From Chloroflexota bacterium (GTDB lineage: Bacteria; Chloroflexota; Dehalococcoidia; Plut-88900), in NCBI GenBank assembly GCA_022572865.1, contig JACZVB010000030.1, forward strand, positions 1 through 9,371: a stretch of 9,371 nt of DNA, read 5' to 3'. The notes under the pieces were generated by a model. That model worked only from the letters and a program-made list of their open reading frames with translations, ran no database searches and was not told the origin of the DNA. The stretch's first letter is position 1. Every line of letters begins with the position of its first letter. Shown here piece by piece: positions 1 through 5,960 of the stretch. The position numbers and the translations under genes were made by a program.

Positions 1-599
1 CATCTCCCGTCCTGGTCGGGTACCTGCATGAAGGTGGGGAATGTGCCTAGGATGTCGGAGTGCTTCATAGCAGACAGGGGTTCCATGAACCCTACCGCTT
101 CGCCGACAGACACACCGACCCGGCGAAGTCCTGTATCGACTTTGACAAAGACCCCTGCCCTTCGATTGAGGGCTTCAGCGGCATCTTGCAGCTTCTGGGC
201 GCTCTCAAGCGTGTACACCACTTGAGTGATGCCCTTTTCTACGACCTGGCGAAATTGCTCATCAGTGTAAAGGGCATCCATGTTGACGACATCGCAGGCG
301 AATCCATATCTCTTGATTGCGAGAGCCTCTGCCAGCCTCGCGACCATTACCCACTTCACACCGTTGCGGACGAGAATTGCCACCAGGGGTAGAAGGCCGT
401 GGCCGTAGGAGTCGTTTTTCACCACCGGCATCAGTTCCACACCGACGCGAGAGCGGATATTCCGCAAGTTGAACGCGATGTGATCGAAATCGATCTCGAA
501 CCAGCTCCCGAATCCTTTAATCCGCTCCAAGATTTCGTCCGAGGAAGGTTGCTGTGATTGGTAATCTTCAGACAAAGGACTCCGCCTTTCCAGGTTCAC
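1..599 (-). CDS. Alanine racemase-like PLP enzyme (fold type III), 3'-truncated by the window
   Basis: This is an open frame that runs off the left edge, with 199 residues visible. It matches the N-terminal TIM barrel of alanine racemases. The PLP-lysine motif is VVKNDSYGHG, with Lys61 expected to form the Schiff base, and KVDTGLRRVG (residues 153-162) matches the family's KvDTGMxRlG with its conserved Arg (Arg160). The usual reaction is L/D interconversion of alanine or another amino acid in the cytoplasm. The family's GxxTHFA motif reads GTFPTFM here (185-191), so the expected His is Thr189. The in-frame stop at 606-608 limits the start. GTG at 599 gives an N-terminal tail of about 30 residues. 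TTG at 575 has a better ribosome site (AGGCGGAG just upstream). The gene follows the M24 gene on the same strand after 106 bp. The family call is firm. The substrate is not known, and a non-alanine racemase or related barrel enzyme is possible. Confidence 0.85.
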   Translation of the reverse strand, partial: MNLERRSPLSEDYQSQQPSSDEILERIKGFGSWFEIDFDHIAFNLRNIRSRVGVELMPVVKNDSYGHGLLPLVAILVRNGVKWVMVARLAEALAIKRYGFACDVVNMDALYTDEQFRQVVEKGITQVVYTLESAQKLQDAAEALNRRAGVFVKVDTGLRRVGVSVGEAVGFMEPLSAMKHSDILGTFPTFMQVPDQDGR

Positions 600-705
600 G
601 GGTAATCAGTTCCGGTCAGCGGTCCTAACGATATCACAGCAGGCCCGGCAACTTCAGCGCCAGTCGGGACTGGAAACATGCGGATGCGTCCATTCGAGTC
701 GCGCC

Positions 706-1869
706 TTAGACGACATGATGGAGGGTACGGGGCAGCCCGCTCAGCAATTCACACCCATCTTCTGTGACGAGGACCGTCTCACTAACTCCGACCCCGTACT
801 GGCCCTCCTCAAAGAGAATCATCGGCATGTGGAAGGTCATGCCGGTAGCCAGCACATCGGTCGAGCCAGGCTCGAGGCTCAGGTTCCCACGATCTGACCA
901 CATGATGCCGTTCTGGTAGCCGGTCCGGTGACGGAAGACGTCAGAACGGCCAGCCCGCTCGATGACCCTCCGGCAGGCTGCGTCCACATCGCCGGCCGTC
1001 ACACCGGGGCGTATGGCATCGATCGCCGCTTGAAGGGCCTCCTCGGCGAGTGCGTGGAGTGATTCTGCACCTTGATGGTGGCCGAGGACGGCTGACCGGC
1101 AGAGGCCGGCAGAGTAGCCGTCCACCCACCCCGACAACTCTGTGAAGGCGGGCTGGTCGCGGTCGAGTCGATAGGGGCCCGGGCTACCGTGGGGTACAGC
1201 GGTCCGCGGCCCGAACAGGAGTGTGTAGGGACGCGACTGACCGCCCGCGTTCTCTATGGCATCATCGATGGCCCGTGCAACTTCGGCCTCAGATACGCCT
1301 TCCCGCAGCGAGCGGTGGAAAGTGTAGATGGCGAGCCGGGTGAGCGCCATAGCCCGCCGCATCACATCGATCTCGACATCGCTTTTCACTGCAGCGACTG
1401 AAGCGACGAGCCGCGTTTCGTCAATGATCATGAGATTCGGGAGTTCGGCCTGGAGCAGAGCTACGTCGCGGGGCGCGAGGTTCCAGCAGCCGAGCTCAAG
1501 GCCGATTCGTGCCCGTTCCAGCCCGTATCGACGCAGGACATCCGCCCAGACAGGCGCTAGATCGCCTTCCTGCCTGTACGGGACTATCTCAGAGATGCAG
1601 CTCTGGGCCCTGACTGCAACTTCGTCATACTTCCGGGCCACGAAGGTCGGTGGCCGGCCGGGCGCGAGGATCAGCGGAAACGGGGCGAAGTAGCCGCCCG
1701 ATCCGTCATAGCCCGTCAGGTACTCCAGGTGGCTGTAGGCGGTAACGGCCAGAACATCGAGCCCCGAAGCCTCCATCATCTTGAACACGGCGGAGTGCCG
1801 CCGATCGTATTCTTCTCGCGAGAACGGGACGCCTGTCATCGGGATCGAAGAAATGGTTTCAGGACTCAT
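706..1869 (-). CDS. M24 (creatinase/aminopeptidase P-like) protein lacking metal ligands
   Basis: A 387-residue protein. The N-terminal creatinase domain contains EYLTGYDGSGG (49-59), and the C-terminal pita-bread domain starts near residue 155. Metal-dependent M24 peptidases use Asp, Asp, His, Glu, Glu. Here the first Asp site is Glu244 (FTELSG), the second is Gly (YSAGLCRS), the GHG site is GYQ (317-319), and the two Glu sites fall in GMTFHMPM (343-350) and GVSETV, where no ligand Glu remains. The conserved PHG His is kept (His227). This pattern suggests a metal-free hydrolase such as creatinase or ectoine hydrolase (DoeA/EutD) rather than a peptidase. The ATG at 1869 has AGGAGG six bases upstream. 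AT-rich -10-like boxes lie in the 128-bp leader (TATAAT at 1967-1962, TAAAAT near 1895) but neither has a good -35. It lies between the GMC and racemase genes on the same strand. The fold is clear and the substrate unknown. Confidence 0.88.
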   Translation of the reverse strand: MSPETISSIPMTGVPFSREEYDRRHSAVFKMMEASGLDVLAVTAYSHLEYLTGYDGSGGYFAPFPLILAPGRPPTFVARKYDEVAVRAQSCISEIVPYRQEGDLAPVWADVLRRYGLERARIGLELGCWNLAPRDVALLQAELPNLMIIDETRLVASVAAVKSDVEIDVMRRAMALTRLAIYTFHRSLREGVSEAEVARAIDDAIENAGGQSRPYTLLFGPRTAVPHGSPGPYRLDRDQPAFTELSGWVDGYSAGLCRSAVLGHHQGAESLHALAEEALQAAIDAIRPGVTAGDVDAACRRVIERAGRSDVFRHRTGYQNGIMWSDRGNLSLEPGSTDVLATGMTFHMPMILFEEGQYGVGVSETVLVTEDGCELLSGLPRTLHHVV

Positions 1870-1997
1870 CGATTGCCTCCTAAATACAGGCTCTATTTTA
1901 ATACTAATCGGTTTGACCAGGGGCCCGTCACTCCTAGCCTGGGAGCGGCGTTGGGCGAGCGATTATAGGCCGTCTTGCCTAATAGGTCCCCAGTTGC

Positions 1998-3506
1998 CTA
2001 TGCCAACCACTCCACGATACGCTCGGCCACCATCAACGCGGGAAGGTTCGTATTGGCACGCGGAATAGTCGGCATAATGGAGGCGTCGGCGACGTAGACA
2101 TTGGCAAGTCCTCGGACCCTTCCCAGCGAGTCCACTACCGCTTCCGAATCGGAGATGGGCCCCATTTTGCAAGTCCCTACCGGGTGATAGTAGTGGCGGC
2201 AAGATTGCCGTACGGCCTCGGGGCTGACGCATGTGGCTGATATCGACAGCTCATCACCGATCAGATCAGCCAGCGGCCGTTGGATTGCGATCTGCCTGGC
2301 GAGATCGACGCCGCTCATCAGAACTCCAAGGTCCGCATCGTCAGGATCGGTTAGATAGCCGGTGTCTATAATGGGCGCTGCAGTCGGATCGCTGCTGCGC
2401 AGGCGAACACTGCCACGGGACTGAGGCGTCATGTTGGCAACACTTATCGAACAATCCCAGCGTCCGTCCTGATTTGGATTGGGGGCAATGGTCGGATAGA
2501 CGTGTAGATCAAAGGCATCGGCGCAGCCGGCGCTGCGGGCCTTGGCCAGGCCCTGTTCTGTAAACGGGATGTGGCCAGCGGTGACAAATGCCTCCATGCG
2601 CGCTGAGAGCAGATCCGTGCCGCCGAATCTCAGACTGATGGCCGGGTGATCGTGCAAGTTTCGCCCCACACCTGCCAGGTCCAGGACCGTTTTGATTCCC
2701 AGATGCTGGAGCTCACCCGCGGGCCCTATGCCGGAACGCAGCAGGACGGCCGGAGAGCCGTAGCTCCCGGCACAAACTATGACCCGGCCGGCCGCAATGC
2801 GTGCCGTCCCGCCAGGCCTGATGACGTCTACCGAGACGGCGTGGTCGTTGACTACATTCATCTTGTCCACGAAAGTGTCGCCGAGTACTGTCAGATGCCG
2901 GTTATTGCGCTCCGGATCGATATATGACAGCGCCGTGTTCCAGCGAACGCCATCCAGGATATTCACCGGCGCAGTGCTGGCTCCTACATTTTTGTCGAGG
3001 CTGTTCAGGTCGTCCACCAGAGGGATGCCGGCGCAGACCATCGCGTCCAGGCAAGCGGCATGAAAAGGCGTGATCTCGGTAGGTGCGAACCGGCGGACGC
3101 GGAGGGCGATGGCAGCTCTTTCAAAGAAAGGAACCACTTCATCGGTCGACCAGCCGGGATTGCCAGAATCAACCCACCCGTCGTAGTCGGCCCGGCTACC
3201 CCAGAGGGCGATGCTGCCGTTATGTGCCGAGCAGCCCCCGATTACCCGCGCCCGGTGTAGTTGATGGTCCGGTTGACCGGTTCGCGCGGCACTGGTGTAG
3301 CCCCAATCATGAGTGCTGGCTACTACTCGACCATCCAGCAGGTCGGCCGGCCACCGCCCGTCCTTCAGTGCCCCATAATCGGGCCCGGCTTCCAGCAGTA
3401 GCACCGACTGGTTACCGAGCGCAGCCAATCGACCGGCAACGGCGGCACCAGCCGTACCGCCGCCGATGACGATGGTGTCGGCGCTGGACGGGTACTGGGA
3501 AATCAT
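1998..3506 (-). CDS. GMC-family FAD-dependent oxidoreductase (choline dehydrogenase-like)
   Basis: A complete 502-residue protein, slightly short for the family (usually 500-600). It should oxidise an alcohol to an aldehyde or ketone, passing electrons through FAD. The Rossmann dinucleotide motif is VIGGGTAGAAVAGRLA (13-28), followed by LLLEAG (37-41). GMC signature 1 is represented by GGCSAHNGSIALWG (90-103) and signature 2 by GSYGSPAVLLRSGIGP (247-262). The catalytic His is His441 in HPVGTCKMG (441-449), and the partner Asn lies in RANTNLPAL (483-491). No signal peptide or membrane segment is seen, so it is likely cytoplasmic. The ATG at 3506 is preceded by AGGGGG with a seven-base gap. It is the first gene of the left minus-strand group, with the M24 gene 128 bp downstream. 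Family members are often annotated choline or alcohol dehydrogenase, but nothing here identifies the substrate, and no betaine-aldehyde dehydrogenase is adjacent. Confidence 0.93.
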   Translation of the reverse strand: MISQYPSSADTIVIGGGTAGAAVAGRLAALGNQSVLLLEAGPDYGALKDGRWPADLLDGRVVASTHDWGYTSAARTGQPDHQLHRARVIGGCSAHNGSIALWGSRADYDGWVDSGNPGWSTDEVVPFFERAAIALRVRRFAPTEITPFHAACLDAMVCAGIPLVDDLNSLDKNVGASTAPVNILDGVRWNTALSYIDPERNNRHLTVLGDTFVDKMNVVNDHAVSVDVIRPGGTARIAAGRVIVCAGSYGSPAVLLRSGIGPAGELQHLGIKTVLDLAGVGRNLHDHPAISLRFGGTDLLSARMEAFVTAGHIPFTEQGLAKARSAGCADAFDLHVYPTIAPNPNQDGRWDCSISVANMTPQSRGSVRLRSSDPTAAPIIDTGYLTDPDDADLGVLMSGVDLARQIAIQRPLADLIGDELSISATCVSPEAVRQSCRHYYHPVGTCKMGPISDSEAVVDSLGRVRGLANVYVADASIMPTIPRANTNLPALMVAERIVEWLA

Positions 3507-3534
3507 GCTGTTTCCCCCTGGCCTTGCTCGGACC

Positions 3535-3562
3535 TTGACCCGTGGGTCGGGGTATCTAGTAC
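3535..3562 (+). promoter_or_regulatory. Putative promoter of the tRNA gene, overlapped by a dyad
   Basis: A -35-like TTGACC (3535-3540) and a weak -10-like TAGTAC (3557-3562) are 16 bp apart and end 14 bp before the tRNA 5' end, a normal distance for a tRNA promoter. The perfect inverted repeat GACCC-GT-GGGTC (3537-3548) overlaps the -35 box. It also lies in the leader of the divergent GMC gene. The -10 match is poor (3 of 6), so this is tentative. Confidence 0.35.
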
Positions 3563-3576
3563 TGGCTGTCGGGGGC

Positions 3577-3648
3577 GCGGGAGTAGCTCAGTGGTAGAGC
3601 CCCTGGCTTTGAAGCAGGTTATCGCGAGTTCGAATCTCGTCTCCCGAT
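3577..3648 (+). tRNA. tRNA-Gln (anticodon UUG), with two stem mismatches
   Basis: The sequence folds as a cloverleaf. The acceptor is GCGGGAG (3577-3583) against CTCCCGA (3641-3647), followed by T8 A9. The D stem is GCTC/GAGC with loop AGTGGTA. The anticodon stem is CCTGG/GCAGG with loop CTTTGAA, and the anticodon TTG is at 3609-3611. The variable loop has five bases. The T stem is GCGAG/CTCGT with loop TTCGAAT. The anticodon sits after the invariant T33 and before A37. Two departures stand out: G1-A72 in the acceptor and G31-G39 closing the anticodon loop. The apparent discriminator is T rather than the G usual for tRNA-Gln, and CCA is not encoded. It is the only plus-strand gene between two minus-strand genes. 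It may be a functional, slightly degenerate tRNA or a decaying copy. Confidence 0.8.
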
Positions 3649-3682
3649 TCACCCTTAGTAGCAGAAAAGGATTGCCCGGGCC

Positions 3683-4828
3683 TTAGGCCTGACCGACGGC
3701 CTGGCCACTCAGCACCCGGTCTCCGTAAAGCGCCACCGAGTTATCCCACAGGATCTTGCCCTTCGCACTCTCGCTGAGGGGCTGACCCAGAAAGTTGTCC
3801 ACCGACCCGGGAAATGGGGCGTCGGGGTGGGGGTAGTCGGTGTTGAAGACGATGTTGTCTCCATCGAGGTAGTCCACCACAAAGGGCAGCGTGCCCTCAT
3901 CCGGGTCACAGGCCACGAAGCACTGGCGCTTGAAATATTCGCTGGGCTTCAAGGGCATGGTATGGCCCTGGAGGAAGACGCCCTGGCGACCCACATCGTG
4001 GTCGTCCATGCGTGCCAGCCAGAAGGGCACCCAGCCGGCGTTGGCCTCGTAGAAGCCACAGCGCATCTTGGGGAACCGCTCCAGCACGTCGCCGAACACC
4101 AGGTCGCCGATGGACAGCATGCAGTCCACGGGGAAGGAGATGGCGTGGCTTACCGCGTACAGATTCCCCGTGTAGCTTTTGAAGAGCGTCTGTTGAGACC
4201 CCCCGCCATGGAAAGCGGCGGGCATATCCTTGTCCTGAAACAGCTGCCACAGCACATCGAATCCCTGGTCGGACCAGTGCTGGCCTGCGCCGTCATCGCC
4301 GAAACCCATGAGCATGAAGCCCGCGGTTCCTGGATTTGGGCTTATGCGCCGGACTTCCTTGACGGCCTCATCCATGTCCTTCAGGCTAAACTGGGCCATG
4401 AACTGCACCCTTCCCCCGGAGTCCTGGCAGAAGTCGGCGGCCCAATCGTTGTAGGCCCGGCAGAGGGCGGCCTGGAGCTTGAAGTCCTTGATGTGAGAGG
4501 AGGTAGCCACGGCTCCATTGGTTGGGAAGCACACCTGGATGTCGACCCCTTCCTGGTCCATGTGATGGAGCCGGGTGGGAAGGCTCCACCAGCTCCTGTA
4601 GGCGTCGCCGTAGCGCTCCTCCATGTCGGCGAAGACCGAGTCTTCATAAATGATAGGACGGCCTTCGGGAAAGGCCTCGCACGGGTCGTAGCCGAAGAGC
4701 ACCCGGCCCATGTGCCCGCTGATTTTGGGGATCCGGTCCCGGTAGGCGTCCTCGGTGTACTTCTCCCACAGGTCGAGGGGCTCCTGCACGTGCCCGTCAC
4801 CGTCGATGACCTTAAACCCATTCCTCAT
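3683..4828 (-). CDS. Amidohydrolase_2 family metal-dependent hydrolase or decarboxylase
   Basis: A 381-residue TIM-barrel protein of the amidohydrolase_2 (ACMSD-related) family. The N-terminal strand reads VIDGDGHVQEP (7-17), so the usual HxH is D11-x-H13. His207 (AAFHGGG) and Asp331 (FNTDYPHPD) occupy the expected later metal positions. The Glu261 region reads YEANAGW. A D/E-x-H first motif also occurs in decarboxylases of this family, such as gamma-resorcylate decarboxylase, so C-N hydrolysis should not be assumed. No signal peptide is seen, and the protein is cytoplasmic. The ATG at 4828 has AGGAGGGG six bases upstream. Transcription probably starts near 4866 from a near-consensus promoter carrying two palindromes, which suggests repressor control. 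The gene is divergent from the HAD gene. A 346-codon open frame on the opposite strand is a shadow, as the family motifs are all in this frame. Confidence 0.9.
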   Translation of the reverse strand: MRNGFKVIDGDGHVQEPLDLWEKYTEDAYRDRIPKISGHMGRVLFGYDPCEAFPEGRPIIYEDSVFADMEERYGDAYRSWWSLPTRLHHMDQEGVDIQVCFPTNGAVATSSHIKDFKLQAALCRAYNDWAADFCQDSGGRVQFMAQFSLKDMDEAVKEVRRISPNPGTAGFMLMGFGDDGAGQHWSDQGFDVLWQLFQDKDMPAAFHGGGSQQTLFKSYTGNLYAVSHAISFPVDCMLSIGDLVFGDVLERFPKMRCGFYEANAGWVPFWLARMDDHDVGRQGVFLQGHTMPLKPSEYFKRQCFVACDPDEGTLPFVVDYLDGDNIVFNTDYPHPDAPFPGSVDNFLGQPLSESAKGKILWDNSVALYGDRVLSGQAVGQA

Positions 4829-4864
4829 CCATCCCCTCCTGAAGACTGGCTTACCCTTGCCTTG

Positions 4865-4876
4865 TAATGGCCATTA
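4865..4876. promoter_or_regulatory. Perfect 12-bp palindrome over the -10 and start site (candidate operator)
   Basis: TAATGGCCATTA is a perfect 12-bp palindrome. It covers four bases of the -10 hexamer and reaches the predicted transcription start of the amidohydrolase_2 gene. This is a classic position for a repressor that blocks polymerase. No regulator gene is adjacent. The nearest is the MarR gene about 4 kb away, and I did not find this palindrome elsewhere in the window. Confidence 0.5.
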
Positions 4877-4901
4877 GACCATCGGCCCCTGGGGCTGTCA
4901 A
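4873..4901 (-). promoter_or_regulatory. Near-consensus sigma-70-type promoter of the amidohydrolase_2 gene
   Basis: Read on the minus strand, TTGACA (4901-4896, a perfect -35 match) is followed by exactly 17 bp and TCTAAT (4878-4873, 5 of 6 matches to TATAAT). The predicted start is near 4866, giving a leader of about 38 nt before the ATG at 4828. This is the best promoter in the window. Confidence 0.8.
4885..4895. promoter_or_regulatory. GCCCC-T-GGGGC inverted repeat inside the promoter spacer
   Basis: A perfect five-base-arm inverted repeat with one central base lies wholly within the 17-bp spacer between the -35 and -10 boxes of the amidohydrolase_2 promoter. Dyads in promoter spacers are typical sites for repressors and for MerR-type activators. 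MerR-type promoters usually have 19-20 bp spacers, so a repressor fits better here. The role is inferred from position only. Confidence 0.4.
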
Positions 4902-4951
4902 TCGAGGGTGGAGGAGAGTGTTAGTAACATTTTCGACCATCCCTTCGGCAA

Positions 4952-4968
4952 GTCCCGAGTATCGGGAC
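4952..4968. repeat. Perfect 7-bp hairpin joined to repeat copy A
   Basis: GTCCCGA and TCGGGAC are perfect inverted arms separated by GTA. The right arm is the beginning of repeat copy A, so the hairpin is probably part of the repeat element. No T-run follows on either strand, so it is not called a terminator. Confidence 0.6.
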
Positions 4969-4983
4969 AAGCTCAGGACAGGC
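4963..4983 (+). repeat. Dispersed repeat, copy A
   Basis: CGGGACAAGCTCAGGACAGGC. It shares the core ACAAGCTCAGGACAGGC with copies B and C. The opposite strand reads CCTGAGCTTGT, the form in which I remember such elements in Chloroflexota assemblies. Copies A, B and C are all in the same orientation. Confidence 0.7.
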
Positions 4984-5007
4984 CCCCGGACCCCGGCATG
5001 GTTCGAC

Positions 5008-5031
5008 CCTTCGATAGACTCAGGACAGGCC
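5008..5031 (+). repeat. Dispersed repeat, copy B
   Basis: The copy reads CCTTCGATAGACTCAGGACA followed by GGCC. Compared with copy C it has ATAGA for ACAAG in the centre. It lies 45 bp downstream of copy A in the same orientation and is followed by CCTTCGG, a possible decayed fragment. Confidence 0.7.
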
Positions 5032-5058
5032 CTTCGGCCTCGCTCCCTTCGATGGAAC

Positions 5059-5081
5059 ACTTCGACAAGCTCAGTACAGGC
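5059..5081 (+). repeat. Dispersed repeat, copy C
   Basis: The copy reads ACTTCGACAAGCTCAGTACA followed by GGC, and its flank continues into CTCACCACGAGTGG, which may belong to the element. It ends about 30 bp before the TATAAT box of the HAD gene, so the repeat sits where upstream promoter elements would be. Confidence 0.7.
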
Positions 5082-5111
5082 AGGCTCACCACGAGTGGGG
5101 GCTCCGCTGTG

Positions 5112-5117
5112 TATAAT
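5112..5117 (+). promoter_or_regulatory. -10 box (TATAAT) of the HAD gene
   Basis: A perfect TATAAT lies 30 bp before the HAD start codon, giving a leader of about 24 nt. No TTGACA-like -35 is found 16-18 bp upstream, where the sequence is the flank of repeat copy C. The promoter may be activator-dependent or use another upstream element. Confidence 0.5.
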
Positions 5118-5147
5118 GGCGGCTGAATACATCGTTTAGGAGGTCTT

Positions 5148-5813
5148 ATGCCGCCTTTCGAGATTCTCACCTTCGACTGTTACGGTACTCTCATCGATTG
5201 GCAACGGGGAATGCGAGAGGCCCTGGCTGGCCTCGTGAAATCAAAAGGTCTGCCCCTGGACGTCGGTGCCATGCACGAGCGGTACAGCGAGATTGAGCGA
5301 GAGCTGCAAGGGGGCTTTTACCGCAGGTATAGAGAGGTGATGCGGATCGGTGTCGAGACGGCCTTCGGGGAGCAGGGCGTAGGCCTCACATGGTCAGAGA
5401 GCAACGTGCTCGCCGATACCCTTCCAACCTGGCCCGTGTTCCCGGATACCACCGAGGTCCTTGGCCAGCTGAAGGACAAGGGCTGCAAGCTGGTGATCCT
5501 CTCTAACATCGACGACGACCTGGTACGGAGATCGGTGGAGGTGTTGGGAGTGGAATTCGACGGCGTCATCACCGCCCAGCAGGTCGGGTCCTACAAGCCG
5601 GCCCACAACCACTGGAACAGGATGCTGGAGGAGCTAGGCGTAGCGAAGGAGCGGGTGCTGCACGTGGCCCAGAGCTACTTCCACGATGTTGTCCCCGCCA
5701 AGGAGATGGGCTACACCATGGCCTGGATCAACCGCAAGGGGGAGACCCCGGCAGGCCAGGCCCGGCCCGACTACGAGTTCCCAGACCTCCGGGGGCTGCT
5801 GACCATTCTTTAA
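5148..5813 (+). CDS. HAD-superfamily hydrolase, haloacid dehalogenase type II-like
   Basis: A complete 221-residue cytoplasmic protein of the usual length for the family. Motif I is FDCYGTLID (9-17), with Asp10 as nucleophile and Tyr12 in place of the second Asp found in phosphatases. Motif II is LSNIDDD (118-124), motif III Lys150 in GSYKP, and motif IV SYFHDVVPA (176-184) with Asp180. The DxYGT form and the spacing match L-2-haloacid dehalogenases. However, the family's Ser-x-Asn before the motif IV Asp reads Gln175-Ser-Tyr177 here, and SNG in motif II reads SNI. The substrate may therefore be a phosphate ester or another small acid. The ATG at 5148 has AGGAGG four bases upstream. The second M24 gene follows after 147 bp and may be co-transcribed. 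Confidence 0.9.
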   Translation: MPPFEILTFDCYGTLIDWQRGMREALAGLVKSKGLPLDVGAMHERYSEIERELQGGFYRRYREVMRIGVETAFGEQGVGLTWSESNVLADTLPTWPVFPDTTEVLGQLKDKGCKLVILSNIDDDLVRRSVEVLGVEFDGVITAQQVGSYKPAHNHWNRMLEELGVAKERVLHVAQSYFHDVVPAKEMGYTMAWINRKGETPAGQARPDYEFPDLRGLLTIL

Positions 5814-5913
5814 TCGCACGTAGCATTCCTGCTCAGGGTGAACGGTTTGCAGGCGCTTTTCCCCCGGGTCTGGGGCCGGTGGGCCCTGCGCTAAGATGTG
5901 TATCCCTCTATAC

Positions 5914-5937
5914 GGCCCGGCTGTAGAGCCCTGGGCC
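5914..5937 (+). other. Bulged hairpin upstream of the second M24 gene
   Basis: GGCCC-GGCT, loop GTAG, AGCC, bulge CT, GGGCC makes a nine-pair stem with a two-base bulge. It ends 23 nt before the M24 start codon and 11 nt before its ribosome site. No T-run follows, so a terminator is unlikely. A leader structure affecting M24 expression within a HAD-M24 transcript is possible but unproven. Confidence 0.35.
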
Positions 5938-5948
5938 ATTTGTCCAGT

Positions 5949-5954
5949 GGGAGG
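5949..5954 (+). promoter_or_regulatory. Ribosome binding site that fixes the M24 start
   Basis: GGGAGG lies six bases before the ATG at 5961. An in-frame ATG at 5898 would add 21 residues, but it has no comparable ribosome site and its extra peptide resembles translated spacer, so 5961 is preferred. Confidence 0.75.
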
Positions 5955-5960
5955 TTAGCC

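Larger units (their letters stand above)
4829..5147. other. Divergent intergenic region with two promoters and a repeat cluster
   Basis: These 319 bp lie between the divergent amidohydrolase_2 and HAD genes. From the left they hold the amidohydrolase promoter and two palindromes (4865-4901), about 50 bp without evident features, a hairpin and three dispersed-repeat copies (4952-5081), and the HAD -10 box (5112-5117). Short open frames occur in both directions. Their peptides (TELVEV, PESIEG, VLSLSK) are just the repeat read in different frames, so no gene is called. Confidence 0.7.

Noticed and set aside
28..392. Two small plus-strand open frames
   Set aside because: They lie antisense to the racemase-like gene, whose PLP and DTG motifs fix the coding strand.
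660..673. CCAGTC-GG-GACTGG inverted repeat between the M24 and racemase genes, considered as a terminator
   Set aside because: The loop is tight and no T-run follows on the minus strand, so I call it only a short palindrome.
3577..3682. tRNA gene as an integration site with attachment repeats
   Set aside because: I found no second copy of the tRNA 3' end and no integrase gene within the window.
3671..3690. GGCCTTAGGCC and GCCCGGGC near the amidohydrolase_2 stop, considered as a terminator
   Set aside because: The stems are only four pairs each and the only T-run (TTTT) is about ten bases further on and short. The evidence is too weak.
3827..4867. A 346-codon open frame on the plus strand
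   Set aside because: It is antisense to the amidohydrolase_2 gene, which has the family motifs, a strong ribosome site and a near-consensus promoter. The antisense peptide shows no recognisable domain and is explained by codon bias in GC-rich DNA.
4851..5170. Small open frames of 65-93 codons on both strands of the divergent spacer
   Set aside because: Their peptides (TELVEV, PESIEG, VLSLSK) are translations of the dispersed repeat in different frames, and they overlap promoters.
5898..5960. Starting the second M24 gene at ATG 5898
   Set aside because: There is no ribosome site before it, it would include the hairpin, and ATG 5961 has GGGAGG at ideal spacing.
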